Assembly (NCBI GenBank): GCA_958510825.1
Contig: OY294045.1
Coordinates: forward strand, 93,494,988 to 93,558,987
DNA length: 64,000 nucleotides
Direction: 5' to 3'
Origin: Brachypterus glaber
Taxonomy: Eukaryota; Arthropoda; Insecta; Coleoptera; Kateretidae
The position numbers were made by a program, and so were the translations under genes. Positions 1 to 14,400 of the stretch are shown here, in pieces (positions within the stretch are counted from its first letter, which is position 1; every line of letters begins with the position of its first letter). Below the pieces are notes generated by a model. That model searched no databases. It was not told where the DNA came from and was given only the letters and a program-made list of their open reading frames with translations.

Positions 1-240
1 AACTATATTTTTAACCCTCCTCGCTTGACTCAGTTCAAATAATAAATTATACAATTTTAATTTCATTTAATATTATTAATACGTAATGAATTGTGGTCAA
101 GCCCGCCTCGCTTCGCTTGGCCTGATTTATGTTTTTGACCGTCCTTGCTTGGCTCGGTTCAAATAATAAAATTTTATTATTTTAATTTAATTTTATATTA
201 ATAATACGTGATGAAGGGCTTGACCACAATTCATTTTCCC
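1..240. repeat. Two-copy direct repeat with 19-bp inverted arms
   Basis: Two diverged copies of a unit of about 130 bp lie head to tail: the tract around 20-90 (tcgcttgactcagttcaaat) is matched around 140-215 (ttgcttggctcggttcaaat). A 19-bp sequence, atgaattgtggtcaagccc at 86-104, recurs as its perfect reverse complement at 216-234, so the block can also fold as a large hairpin. The left edge may be cut by the window. No coding potential is seen. It is probably part of a dispersed or foldback repeat of unknown family. Confidence 0.6.
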
Positions 241-340
241 ATTTATTCAAAATATTCGCAGAGGTTAAAATAGCAGGTTGCGAACATTTATTTTTGTTAA
301 AAATACAAATATTGAAATTAAAATAAAAAAGGCAAAACTT

Positions 341-1265
341 ATGAAAAAAAAGTTGTCAATTTAGGACTCAGGGAGTACAAACAGGCAGAATAAACTTTAT
401 TTCTAAAGAAAACAGATTTCCATAACTTTCTTTTGCTAAACCAAATAAATATAAAAAAAATAGCCATGAAAAAAAACGGTGTGTTTCCGCAATAAACGAT
501 TAATATTTTCGGATTCAGGGGGGCCAAAATAACTAGAATATACATCGTTCTTAACAATAACAGATTTCCATAACGTTGTTTTGGCCAAAACAAAAAATAT
601 AAAAAAATCACCACAGAAAAAAAACGGTGCATTTTCCCAAAAAACAGTTATCATTTTCGGATTCAGGAGGGTCAAAATAAGTAGGATATACTTCGTTTTA
701 AATGATAACAGATTTCCATAATTTTTTTTTGCCAAAACAAAAAATATATAAAAAATAGCTATAAAAAAAACGGTGCATTTCCGCAAAGAACGATTAATAT
801 TTTTGAATTCAGGGGGGCCAAAATAACTAGAATATACTTCGTTTTAAACAATAACAGATTTCCATAAAGTTTTTTTGCAAAAACAAAGAAAAATTATAAA
901 AAATCGCCATTAAAAAAACGGTGCAATTCCGCAAAGAATGATTAACATTTTTAGATTTAGGAGGGCGAAAATAAGTAGAATATACTTCGTTCCAAACGAT
1001 AACAGATTTCCATAAAGTTTTTTTGCCAAAACAAAAAATATATAAAAAATCGGCATAGAAAAAAAACGGTGCGTTTCCGCAAAGAACGATTAATATTTTC
1101 AGATTCAGGGGAGCCAAAATAACTAGAAAATACTTCGTTTCTAACGATAGCAGATTTCCATAACGTTTTTTAACCAAAACAAAAAATACATAAAAAACCG
1201 CCATAGAAAAAAAACGGTCCATTTCCGCAAAGAACGATTATCATTTTCGGATTCAGGGGGGTCCA
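341..1265. repeat. 148-bp minisatellite, about six copies
   Basis: The motif aacagatttccataa recurs at 411, 559, 708, 853, 1001 and (as agcagatttcc) 1149, a spacing of 145-149 bp. Each unit also contains an A-rich tract with aaaaaacggtgc, the phrase gattcagggggg and a tacttcgtt tract. Units are perhaps 80-90% identical by eye, so this is an older array than the satellite downstream. The minus-strand ORFs of about 100-130 codons here arise because the period is not a multiple of three and the unit is stop-poor on that strand. They are not genes. Confidence 0.85.
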
Positions 1266-2775
1266 TAAAGGCAAACAAATATTTTTTTGAAAATTTAGCT
1301 GATTTCCTGCGAATGAAAGTTGACCCCTTAGTGTTTACGAATCTCCTAAATCTATGACTTTATTGCACGTTTTTAAATAAATTTAATTTCCAAGACCATT
1401 ACTAAAATTTTGTTTCATAACTCGTAAGTAATATTTTTTTCCCTTATCCTTAATGTTTTCCGTATTATATGATTTCGTAATTTTCTCAGGATAGTTAAAT
1501 ACAACCAGTCTCGGTATACAGTTGAAAAGAATTTAAAGTAATCAATTTCTTTTCACATACCTACAAATAATTTTTAGTTCGAAAAAAACCATATCAAACA
1601 AAGATAACCAAAATTAGTAGCAAAAACGATTCGTACTGAATAAATTATCGAATACAGTGGTGCCGCATTGAAGGGGAAGAGCTTTGGATTTTACCAACTC
1701 CGGTAGCTTACATTACAGAACTAACCACCCAACCATCTCTCGTATCTAATTTGCGATGTCCAGTATAACATTTTACCAAGTTCTGCCCCACTGTGTCCCG
1801 TATTTTTTCTTACATATCGCCTTGTAAATTTCAGAACGTCGTATCTCAAAAAAGTCAACTTTACAGGAATGAGAAATAACTCTTTCTCGCATTATTCATA
1901 GGTTGAAAATGTACTTTTTTAATATAAACTTAATACATTTTTAATGATTAACTTACCTTAAATCATTTTATTGTGTATAAAATAAATAAATACAAATAAA
2001 AACCTAATGTTTATAGATACGACATTCTGATGCTCAAAATTAATAATTTTTTTTAAGATACGAGCTTTGAAATATTATTATATTATTATTCTAACAAAAT
2101 ATAATTAATTATTATACTAATTTTATTAATTATTGAAACATTTAAACTTAAAAAAGTTTTATAACATGCGCATAAGCGTCGCCAAATGCAAAAAGTGCGT
2201 TCCAAAATAGTCAGTTAACTAAAATTAAGAGATACGAGGTTTAAAAATTTATTAATTTATTATCATATAAGATACGACGTTACTATTTTGCTTATATTTT
2301 TGTTATTAAAAAAAAATAGCAGGTGAAACTTAATTTTTAGATGTAAATTGATAATATAAAGCGTTTAAGTCCAAAATGTACAACTAATACAATGTGTATG
2401 GCCCAACTTGGTCTTCAAAATGCATGAACTGCTTCATTAATGACTTATTATTTACAGCGCGTAACCGCTAGAATAGTATAATACAGTAGTTTCGAATTTT
2501 TCAAAATCTCCAAAAAAACGTCCTAGATATTTTTTTTTTTTGACAAATGCGTTTCATGGAAAAATAAGCAGAAAATGTTGGTCTGTCCGTCCGCCGTCAC
2601 GTTTCTTGTGGACACAATCGTGCACGATGTTTTTGAAAGTAATCCCCCCAAAAACAAAAAAGTTATAAGAGGTTAAACTATTTTTAAAACTGGCTCCTCT
2701 ATACATATAAAAGTAGAAAATGGTCAATTTTAAAAATTTTCGAAATTTTTAAACTTGTTATTTTTTTCCATTATA
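1266..2775. other. AT-rich stretch, no recognised element
   Basis: I see no long ORF, no repeat pair and no recognisable element here. The sequence is AT-rich with many homopolymer runs. A short GC-richer patch near 1,655-1,800 has no supportable reading frame. Confidence 0.5.
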
Positions 2776-3606
2776 TTAAATACTAGCCGGTGTTAATTAT
2801 TTAGCTTACGCCAATTTTTGATGTTTTATGTTTTGATGTAGGAAGTTTAAAGACTATTCGGCAACGACATAAATTATAGAAGATAACCAACTTTGAACTT
2901 ATTACGTATTTTTTAAAATTAAATAAAAAACCTTAAAGGTATTGGGGGTTAAACTTTTAAAAAACTATTTTTCTTAAAAATTTGCTTTTTTTAATAGTTT
3001 TTTGGAGACTTAAAAAAAAATGAAATTTTTTAATTTGATTTTTTGAAAAATATATATTTTTTTAAAATAGTAACATTGTATTCCTGAACGGGAAAGTTTT
3101 TGTTTTCCGGGTCGAAAGGAAGATATGGGCAGGCGATACCTGTCGAGCCTAGGCACTTCTCAAAACCCAGAAAACTTTTCCGGCGTGTACTACATATTGT
3201 TTTCTATCCTACACAAAAAAGAGCGTAATAAAAAAGTTTTAAGAACAGGTTAGGTACTAGATTAATGGGGGCTAGGTTAAATCGCGCCGGAGGAAATTTT
3301 GATGTTTTGTGTTTTATAATAGAGAGTTGTTTGAAGGCTATTTGGCACCGATAAAAGATGGAAAGGATGGCCAAATTTGAAATTGTACGAATATTTTCCA
3401 ATTTTTCCAAATATTTTTATTTTATCACCTATCTAGCTGAGGCTAGATTAAATCGCGCCAGGTGAATTTTCAATATGTTTAGTGTTTTATAATAGGTAGT
3501 TGTTTGAAGGGTATTTGGCACCGATTCAAATAGTACCCGGTGACCAAATTTGAACATGCGAAAATTTTGCAATTTTTTAAAAATATTTTCATTTTATTAC
3601 CTACCT
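2776..3606. repeat. Decayed edge monomers of the 164-bp satellite
   Basis: Three diverged monomers precede the homogeneous array. One is near 2,780-2,930 (tactagccgg, cgccaatttttgatgtttt, ggcaacgacataa), one begins at about 3,258 and one at about 3,434. They keep ctagg, cgcc.ggtgaa, tttggcaccgat and gaccaaatttgaa in order, but carry many substitutions and extra bases, giving spacings of 172-176 bp instead of 164. The GC-richer segment 3,060-3,200, with gaaaac-containing inverted tracts, interrupts them and is unrelated. Decay at an array edge with a uniform core is the usual result of unequal exchange acting mainly in the interior. Confidence 0.75.
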
Positions 3607-5880
3607 AGCCGGGGCTAGGATAATTTCCGCCAGGTGAATTTTTGATATGTTTTGTATTTAATGATAGGAAGTAGTTTAAAGTCTATTTGGCACCGATAAA
3701 AGAGACAGACCATGACCAAATTTAAACTTGTACGAAAATTTTGCAATTTTTTTAAAATTCTTACCTATCTAGCCGGGGCTAGGATAATTTCCGCCAGGTG
3801 AATTTTTGATATGTTTTGTGTTAAATGATAGGAAGTAGTTTAAAGTCTATTTGGCACCGATAAAAGAGACAGAACATGACCAAATTTGAACTTGTACGAA
3901 AATTTTGCAATTTTTTAAAAATTCTTACCTATCTAGCCGGGGCTAGGATAATTTCCGCCAGGTGAATTTTTGATATGTTTTGTGTTTAATGATAGGAAGT
4001 AGTTTAAAGTCTATTTGGCACCGATAAAAGAGACAGAACATGACCAAATTTGATCTTGTACGAAAATTTTGCAATTTTTTTAAAATTCTTACCTATCTAG
4101 CCGGGGCTAGGATAATTTCCGCCAGGTAAATTTTTGATATGTTTTGTGTTTAATGATAGGAAGTAGTTTAAAGTCTATTTGGCACCGATAAAAGAGACAG
4201 AACATGACCAAATTTGAACTTGTACGAAAATTTTGCAATTTTTTTTAAATTCTTACCTATCTAGCCGGGGCTAGGATAATTTCCGCCAGGTGAAATTTTG
4301 ATATGTTTTGTGTTTAATGATAGGAAGTAGTTTAAAGTCTATTTGGCACCGATAAAAGAGACAGAACATGACCAAATTTGAACTTGTACGAAAATTTTGC
4401 AATTTTTTTTTAATTCTTACCTATCTAGCCGGGGCTAGGATAATTTCCGCCAGGTGAATTTTTGATATGTTTTGAGTTTAATGATAGGAAATAGTTTAAA
4501 GTCTATTTGGCACCGATAAAAGAGACAGAACATGACCAAATTTGAACTTGTACGAAAATTTTGCAATTTTTTTAAAATTCTTACCTATCTAGCCGGGGCT
4601 AGGATAATTTCCGCCAGGTAAATTTTTGATATGTTTTGTGTTTAATGATAGGAAGTAGTTTAAAGTCTATTTGGCACCGATAAAAGAGACAGAACATGAC
4701 CAAATTTGAACTTGTACGAAAATTTTGCAATTTTTTTTAAATTCCTACCTATCTAGCCGGGGCTAGGATAATTTCCGCTAGGTGAATTTTTGATATGTTT
4801 TGTGTTTAATGATAGGAAGTAGTTTAAAGTCTATTTGGCACCGATAAAAGAGACAGAACATGACCAAATTTGAACTTGTACGAAAATTTTGCAATTTTTT
4901 TTTAAATTCTTACCTATCTAGCCGGGGCTAGGATAATTTCCGCCAGGTGAATTTTTGATATGTTTTGTGTTTAATGATAGGAAGTAGTTTAAAGTCTATT
5001 TGGCACCGATAAAAGAGACAGAACATGACCAAATTTGAACTTGTACGAAAATTTTGCAATTTTTTTTAAATTCTTACCTATCTAGCCGGGGCTAGGATAA
5101 TTTCCGCCAGGTGAATTTTTGATATGTATTGTGTTTAATGATAGGAAGTAGTTTAAAGTCTATTTGGCAACGATAAAAGAGACAGAACATGACCAAATTT
5201 GAACTTGTACGAAAATTTTGCAATTTTTTTTAAATTCTTACCTATCTAGCCGGGGCTAGCATAATTTCCGCCAGGTGAATTTTTGAAATGTTTTATGTTT
5301 AATGATAGGAAGTAGTTTTAAGTCTATTTGGCACCGATAAAAGAGACAGAACATGACCAAATTTGAACTTGTACGAAAATTTTGCAATTTTTTTAAATTC
5401 TTACCTATCTAGCCGGGGCTAGGATAATTTCCGCCAGGTGAATTTTTGATATGTTTTGTGTTTATTGATAGGAAGTAGTTTAAAGTCTATTTGGCACCGA
5501 TAAAAGAGACAGAAAATGACCAAATTTGAACTTGTACGAAAATTTTGCAATTTTTTTTAAATTCCTACCTATCTAGCCGGGGCTAGGATAATTTCCGCCA
5601 GGTGAATTTTTGATATGTTTTGTGTTTAATGATAGGAAGTAGTTTAAAGTCTATTTGGCACCGATAAAAGAGACAGAACATGACCAAATTTGAACTTGTA
5701 CGAAAATTTTGCAATTTTTTTTAAATTCTTACCTATCTAGCCGGGGCTAGGATAATTTCCGCCAGGTGAATTTTTGATATGTATTGTGTGAAATGATAGG
5801 AAGTAGTTTAAAGTCTATTTGGCAACGATAAAAGAGACAGAACATGACCAAATTTGAACTTGTACGAAAATTTTGCAATT

Positions 5881-8800
5881 TTTTAAAATTCTTACCTATC
5901 TAGCCGGGGCTAGGATAATTTCCGCCAGGTGAATTTTTGATATGTTTTGTGTTTAATGATAGGAAGTAGTTTAAAGTCTATTTGGCACCGATAAAAGAGA
6001 CAGAACATGACCAAATTTGAACTTGTACGAAAATTTTGCAATTTTTTTTAAATTCTTACCTATCTAGCCGGGGCTAGGATAATTTCCGCCAGGTGAATTT
6101 TTGATATGTATTGTGTTTAATGATAGGAAGTAGTTTAAAGTCTATTTGGCAACGATAAAAGAGACAGAACATGACCAAATTTGAACTTGTACGAAAATTT
6201 TGCAATTTTTTTTAAATTCTTACCTATCTAGCCGGGGCTAGCATAATTTCCGCCAGGTGAATTTTTGAAATGTTTTATATTTAATGATAGGAAGTAGTTT
6301 AAAGTCTATTTGGCACCGATAAAAGAGACAGAACATGACCAAATTTGAACTTGTACGAAAATTTTGCAATTTTTTTTTAATTCTTACCTATCTAGCCGGG
6401 GCTAGGATAATTTCCGCCAGGTGAATTTTTGATATGTTTTGTGTTTAATGATAGGAAGTAGTTTGAAGTCTATTTGGCACCGATAAAAGAGACAGAACAT
6501 GACCAAATTTGAACTTGTACGAAAATTTTGCAATTTTTTTTAAATTCTTACCTATCTAGCCGGGGCTAGGATAATTTCCGCCAGGTGAATTTTTGATATA
6601 TTTTGTGTTTAATGATAGGAAGTAGTTTAAAGTCTATTTGGCACCGATAAAAGAGACAGAACATGACCAAATTTGAACTTGTACGAAAATTTTGCAATTT
6701 TTTTAAAATTCTTACCTATCTAGCCGGGGCTAGGATAATTTCCGCCAGGTAAATTTTTGATATGTTTTGTGTTTAATGATAGGAAGTAGTTTAAAGTCTA
6801 TTTGGCACCGATAAAAGAAACAGAACATGACCAAATTTGAACTTGTACGAAAATTTTGCAATTTTTTTAAAATTCTTACCTATCTAGCCGGGGCTAGGAT
6901 AATTTCCGCCAGGTGAATTTTTGATATGTTTTGTGTTTAATGATAGGAAGTAGTTTAAAGTCTATTTGGCACCGATAAAAGAGACAGAACATGACCAAAT
7001 TTGAACTTGTACGAAAATTTTGCAATTTTTTAAAATTCTTACCTATCTAGCCGGGGCTAGGATAATTTCCGCCAGGTGAATTTTTGATATGTTTTGTGTT
7101 TAATGATAGGAAGTAGTTTAAAGTCTATTTGGCACCGATAAAAGAGACAGAACATGACCAAATTTGAACTTGTACGAAAATTTTGCAATTTTTTTTTAAT
7201 TCTTACCTATCTAGCCGGGGCTAGGATAATTTCCGCCAGGTGAATTTTTGATATGTTTTGAGTTTAATGATAGGAAATAGTTTAAAGTCTATTTGGCACC
7301 GATAAAAGAGACAGAACATGACCAAATTTGAACTTGTACGAAAATTTTGCAATTTTTTTAAATTCTTACCTATCTAGCCGGGGCTAGGATAATTTCCGCC
7401 AGGTGAATTTTTGATATGTTTTGTGTTTATTGATAGGAAGTAGTTTAAAGTCTATTTGGCACCGATAAAAGAGACAGAAAATGACCAAATTTGAACTTGT
7501 ACGAAAATTTTGCAATTTTTTTTAAATTCCTACCTATCTAGCCGGGGCTAGGATAATTTCCGCCAGGTGAATTTTTGATATGTTTTGTGTTTAATGATAG
7601 GAAGTAGTTTAAAGTCTATTTGGCACCGATAAAAGAGACAGAACATGACCAAATTTGAACTTGTACGAAAATTTTGCAATTTTTTTTAAATTCTTACCTA
7701 TCTAGCCGGGGCTAGGATAATTTCCGCCAGGTGAATTTTTGATATGTTTTGTGTTTAATGATAGGAAGTAGTTTAAAGTCTATTTGGCACCGATAAAAGA
7801 GACAGAACATGACCAAATTTGAACTTGTACGAAAATTTTGCAATTATTAAAATTCTTACCTATCTAGCCGGGGCTAGGATAATTTCCGCCAGGTGAATTT
7901 TTGATATGTTTTGTGTTTAATGATAGGAAGTAGTTTAAAGTCTATTTGGCACCGATAGAAGAGACAGAACATGACCAAATTTGAACTTGTACGAAAATTT
8001 TGCAATTTTTTTTTAATTCTTACCTATCTAGCCGGGGCTAGGATAATTTCCGCCAGGTGAATTTTTGATATGTTTTGAGTTTAATGATAGGAAATAGTTT
8101 AAAGTCTATTTGGCACCGATAAAAGAGACAGAACATGACCAAATTTGAACTTGTACGAAAATTTTGCAATTTTTTAAAATTCTTACCTATCTAGCCGGGG
8201 CTAGGATAATTTCCGCCAGGTGAATTTTTGATATGTTTTGTGTTTATTGATAGGAAGTAGTTTAAAGTCTATTTGGCACCGATAAAAGAGACAGAACATA
8301 ACCAAATTTGAACTTGTACGAAAATTTTGCAATTTTTTTTAAATTCCTAACTATCTAGCCGGGGCTAGGATAATTTCCGCCAGGTGAATTTTTGATATGT
8401 TTTGTGTTTAATGATAGGAAGTAGTTTAAAGTCTATTTGGCACCGATAAAAGAGACAGAACATGACCAAATTTGAACTTGTACGAAAATTTTGCAATTTT
8501 TTTAAAATTCTTACCTATCTAGCCGGGGCTAGGATAATTTCCGCCAGGTGAATTTTTGATATGTTTTGTGTTTAATGATAGGAAGTAGTTTAAAGTCTAT
8601 TTGGCACCGATAAAAGAGACAGAACATGACCAAATTTGAACTTGTACGAAAATTTTGCAATTTTTTTAAAATTCTTACCTATCTAGCCGGGGCTAGGATA
8701 ATTTCCGCCAGGTGAATTTTTGATATGTTTTGTGTTTAATGATAGGAAGTAGTTTAAAGTCTATTTGGCACCGATAAAAGAGACAGAACATGACCAAATT

Positions 8801-11440
8801 TGAACTTGTCCGAAAATTTTGCAATTATTAAAATTCTTACCTATCTAGCCGGGGCTAGGATAATTTCCGCCAGGTGAATTTTTGATATGTTTTGTGTTTA
8901 ATGATAGGAAGTAGTTTAAAGTCTATTTGGCACCGATAGAAGAGACAGAACATGACCAAATTTGAACTTGTACGAAAATTTTGCAATTTTTTTTTAATTC
9001 TTACCTATCTAGCCGGGGCTAGGATAATTTCCGCCAGGTGAATTTTTGATATGTTTTGAGTTTAATGATAGGAAATAGTTTAAAGTCTATTTGGCACCGA
9101 TAAAAGAGACAGAACATGACCAAATTTGAACTTGTACGAAAATTTTGCAATTTTTTAAAATTCTTACCTATCTAGCCGGGGCTAGGATAATTTCCGCCAG
9201 GTGAATTTTTGATATGTTTTGTGTTTATTGATAGGAAGTAGTTTAAAGTCTATTTGGCACCGATAAAAGAGACAGAACATAACCAAATTTGAACTTGTAC
9301 GAAAATTTTGCAATTTTTTTTAAATTCCTAACTATCTAGCCGGGGCTAGGATAATTTCCGCCAGGTGAATTTTTGATATGTTTTGTGTTTAATGATAGGA
9401 AGTAGTTTAAAGTCTATTTGGCACCGATAAAAGAGACAGAACATGACCAAATTTGAACTTGTACGAAAATTTTGCAATTTTTTTAAAATTCTTACCTATC
9501 TAGCCGGGGCTAGGATAATTTCCGCCAGGTGAATTTTTGATATGTTTTGTGTTTAATGATAGGAAGTAGTTTAAAGTCTATTTGGCACCGATAAAAGAGA
9601 CAGAACATGACCAAATTTGAACTTGTACGAAAATTTTGCAATTTTTTTTAAATTCTTACCTATCTAGCCGGGGCTAGGATAATTTCCGCCAGGTGAATTT
9701 TTGATATGTATTGTGTTTAATGATAGGAAGTAGTTTAAAGTCTATTTGGCAACGATAAAAGAGACAGAACATGACCAAATTTGAACTTGTACGAAAATTT
9801 TGCAATTTTTTTTAAATTCTTACCTATCTAGCCGGGGCTAGCATAATTTCCGCCAGGTGAATTTTTGAAATGTTTTATATTTAATGATAGGAAGTAGTTT
9901 AAAGTCTATTTGGCACCGATAAAAGAGACAGAACATGACCAAATTTGAACTTGTACGAAAATTTTGCAATTTTTTTTTAATTCTTACCTATCTAGCCGGG
10001 GCTAGGATAATTTCCGCCAGGTGAATTTTTGATATGTTTTGTGTTTAATGATAGGAAGTAGTTTGAAGTCTATTTGGCACCGATAAAAGAGACAGAACAT
10101 GACCAAATTTGAACTTGTACGAAAATTTTGCAATTTTTTTTAAATTCTTACCTATCTAGCCGGGGCTAGGATAATTTCCGCCAGGTGAATTTTTGATATA
10201 TTTTGTGTTTAATGATAGGAAGTAGTTTAAAGTCTATTTGGCACCGATAAAAGAGACAGAACATGACCAAATTTGAACTTGTACGAAAATTTTGCAATTT
10301 TTTTAAAATTCTTACCTATCTAGCCGGGGCTAGGATAATTTCCGCCAGGTAAATTTTTGATATGTTTTGTGTTTAATGATAGGAAGTAGTTTAAAGTCTA
10401 TTTGGCACCGATAAAAGAAACAGAACATGACCAAATTTGAACTTGTACGAAAATTTTGCAATTTTTTTAAAATTCTTACCTATCTAGCCCGGGCTAGGAT
10501 AATTTCCGCCAGGTGAATTTTTGATATGTTTTGTGTTTAATGATAGGAAGTAGTTTAAAGTCTATTTGGCACCGATAAAAGAGACAGAACATGACCAAAT
10601 TTGAACTTGTACGAAAATTTTGCAATTTTTTAAAATTCTTACCTATCTAGCCGGGGCTAGGATAATTTCCGCCAGGTGAATTTTTGATATGTTTTGTGTT
10701 TAATGATAGGAAGTAGTTTAAAGTCTATTTGGCACCGATAAAAGAGACAGAACATGACCAAATTTGAACTTGTACGAAAATTTTGCAATTTTTTTTTAAT
10801 TCTTACCTATCTAGCCGGGGCTAGGATAATTTCCGCCAGGTGAATTTTTGATATGTTTTGAGTTTAATGATAGGAAATAGTTTAAAGTCTATTTGGCACC
10901 GATAAAAGAGACAGAACATGACCAAATTTGAACTTGTACGAAAATTTTGCAATTTTTTTAAATTCTTACCTATCTAGCCGGGGCTAGGATAATTTCCGCC
11001 AGGTGAATTTTTGATATGTTTTGTGTTTATTGATAGGAAGTAGTTTAAAGTCTATTTGGCACCGATAAAAGAGACAGAAAATGACCAAATTTGAACTTGT
11101 ACGAAAATTTTGCAATTTTTTTTAAATTCCTACCTGTCTAGCCGGGGCTAGGATAATTTCCGCCAGGTGAATTTTTGATATGTTTTGTGTTTAATGATAG
11201 GAAGTAGTTTAAAGTCTATTTGGCACCGATAAAAGAGACAGAACATGACCAAATTTGAACTTGTACGAAAATTTTGCAATTTTTTTTAAATTCTTACCTA
11301 TCTAGCCGGGGCTAGGATAATTTCCGCCAGGTGAATTTTTGATATGTATTGTGTTTAATGATAGGAAGTAGTTTAAAGTCTATTTGGCAACGATAAAAGA
11401 GACAGAACATGACCAAATTTGAACTTGTACGAAAATTTTG
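5881..11440. repeat. Satellite higher-order duplication, 3,600-bp offset
   Basis: The segment at about 5,881-7,840 reappears at 9,481-11,440 at an offset of exactly 3,600 bp (22 monomers). Marker variants keep their order in both copies: gtattgtg/ggcaacg, then tagcataat with tgaaatgttttatat, then agtttgaagtc, then gagtttaatg/ggaaatag, then gtttattgat/cagaaaatg. I count only about four differences over roughly 1.96 kb, for example tagccc for tagccg near 10,490 and acctgtc for acctatc near 11,134. Between them a 981-bp unit (six monomers; caattattaa at 7,841 and 8,822) is repeated in tandem. Confidence 0.85.
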
Positions 11441-14400
11441 CAATTTTTTAAAATTCTTACCTATCTAGCCGGGGCTAGGATAATTTCCGCCAGGTGAATT
11501 TTTGATATGTTTTGTGTTTAATGATAGGAAGTAGTTTAAAGTCTATTTGGCACCGATAAAAGAGACAGAACATGACCAAATTTGAACTTGTACGAAAATT
11601 TTGCAATTTTTTTTAAATTCTTACCTATCTAGCCGGGGCTAGGATAATTTCCGCCAGGTGAATTTTTGATATGTATTGTGTTTAATGATAGGAAGTAGTT
11701 TAAAGTCTATTTGGCAACGATAAAAGAGACAGAACATGACCAAATTTGAACTTGTACGAAAATTTTGCAATTTTTTTTAAATTCTTACCTATCTAGCCGG
11801 GGCTAGCATAATTTCCGCCAGGTGAATTTTTGAAATGTTTTATGTTTAATGATAGGAAGTAGTTTAAAGTCTATTTGGCACCGATAAAAGAGACAGAACA
11901 TGACCAAATTTGAACTTGTACGAAAATTTTGCAATTTTTTTTTAATTCTTACCTATCTAGCCGGGGCTAGGATAATTTCCGCCAGGTGAATTTTTGATAT
12001 GTTTTGTGTTTAATGATAGGAAGTAGTTTGAAGTCTATTTGGCACCGATAAAAGAGACAGAACATGACCAAATTTGAACTTGTACGAAAATTTTGCAATT
12101 TTTTTAAAATTCTTACCTATCTAGCCGGGGCTAGGATAATTTCCGCCAGGTGAATTTTTGATATGTTTTGTGTTTGATGATAGGAAGTAGTTTAAAGTCT
12201 ATTTGGCACCGATAAAAGAGACAGAACATGACCAAATTTGAACTTGTACGAAAATTTTGCAATTTTTTAAAATTCTTACCTATCTAGCCGGGGCTAGGAT
12301 AATTTCCGCCAGGTGAATTTTTGATATGTTTTGTGTTTAATGATAGGAAGTAGTTTAAAGTCTATTTGGCACCGATAAAAGAGACAGAACATGACCAAAT
12401 TTGAACTTGTACGAAAATTTTGCAATTTTTTTTTAATTCTTACCTATCTAGCCGGGGCTAGGATAATTTCCGCCAGGTGAATTTTTGATATGTTTTGAGT
12501 TTAATGATAGGAAATAGTTTAAAGTCTATTTGGCACCGATAAAAGAGACAGAACATGACCAAATTTGAACTTGTACGAAAATTTTGCAATTTTTTAAAAT
12601 TCTTACCTATCTAGCCGGGGCTAGGATAATTTCCGCCAGGTGAATTTTTGATATGTTTTGTGTTTATTGATAGGAAGTAGTTTAAAGTCTATTTGGCACC
12701 GATAAAAGAGACAGAAAATGACCAAATTTGAACTTGTACGAAAATTTTGCAATTTTTTAAAATTCTTACCTATCTAGCCGGGGCTAGGATAATTTCCGCC
12801 AGGTGAATTTTTGATATGTTTTGTGTTTAATGATAGGAAGTAGTTTAAAGTCTATTTGGCACCGATAAAAGAGACAGAACATGACCAAATTTGAACTTGT
12901 ACGAAAATTTTGCAATTTTTTTTTAATTCTTACCTATCTAGCCGGGGCTAGGATAATTTCCGCCAGGTGAATTTTTGATATGTTTTGAGTTTAATGATAG
13001 GAAATAGTTTAAAGTCTATTTGGCACCGATAAAAGAGACAGAACATGACCAAATTTGAACTTGTACGAAAATTTTGCAATTTTTTTAAATTCTTACCTAT
13101 CTAGCCGGGGCTAGGATAATTTCCGCCAGGTGAATTTTTGATATGTTTTGTGTTTATTGATAGGAAGTAGTTTAAAGTCTATTTGGCACCGATAAAAGAG
13201 ACAGAAAATGACCAAATTTGAACTTGTACGAAAATTTTGCAATTTTTTTTAAATTCCTACCTGTCTAGCCGGGGCTAGGATAATTTCCGCCAGGTGAATT
13301 TTTGATATGTTTTGTGTTTAATGATAGGAAGTAGTTTAAAGTCTATTTGGCACCGATAAAAGAGACAGAACATGACCAAATTTGAACTTGTACGAAAATT
13401 TTGCAATTTTTTTTAAATTCTTACCTATCTAGCCGGGGCTAGGATAATTTCCGCCAGGTGAATTTTTGATATGTATTGTGTTTAATGATAGGAAGTAGTT
13501 TAAAGTCTATTTGGCAACGATAAAAGAGACAGAACATGACCAAATTTGAACTTGTACGAAAATTTTGCAATTTTTTAAAATTCTTACCTATCTAGCCGGG
13601 GCTAGGATAATTTCCGCCAGGTGAATTTTTGATATGTTTTGTGTTTAATGATAGGAAGTAGTTTAAAGTCTATTTGGCACCGATAAAAGAGACAGAACAT
13701 GACCAAATTTGAACTTGTACGAAAATTTTGCAATTTTTTTTAAATTCTTACCTATCTAGCCGGGGCTAGGATAATTTCCGCCAGGTGAATTTTTGATATG
13801 TATTGTGTTTAATGATAGGAAGTAGTTTAAAGTCTATTTGGCAACGATAAAAGAGACAGAACATGACCAAATTTGAACTTGTACGAAAATTTTGCAATTT
13901 TTTTTAAATTCTTACCTATCTAGCCGGGGCTAGCATAATTTCCGCCAGGTGAATTTTTGAAATGTTTTATGTTTAATGATAGGAAGTAGTTTAAAGTCTA
14001 TTTGGCACCGATAAAAGAGACAGAACATGACCAAATTTGAACTTGTACGAAAATTTTGCAATTTTTTTTTAATTCTTACCTATCTAGCCGGGGCTAGGAT
14101 AATTTCCGCCAGGTGAATTTTTGATATGTTTTGTGTTTAATGATAGGAAGTAGTTTGAAGTCTATTTGGCACCGATAAAAGAGACAGAACATGACCAAAT
14201 TTGAACTTGTACGAAAATTTTGCAATTTTTTTAAAATTCTTACCTATCTAGCCGGGGCTAGGATAATTTCCGCCAGGTGAATTTTTGATATGTTTTGTGT
14301 TTGATGATAGGAAGTAGTTTAAAGTCTATTTGGCACCGATAAAAGAGACAGAACATGACCAAATTTGAACTTGTACGAAAATTTTGCAATTTTTTAAAAT

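Noticed and set aside
339..1222. Three overlapping minus-strand ORFs of 97-131 codons
   Set aside because: They are produced by the 148-bp minisatellite and repeat the same Phe/Lys/Ile-rich text; no domain.
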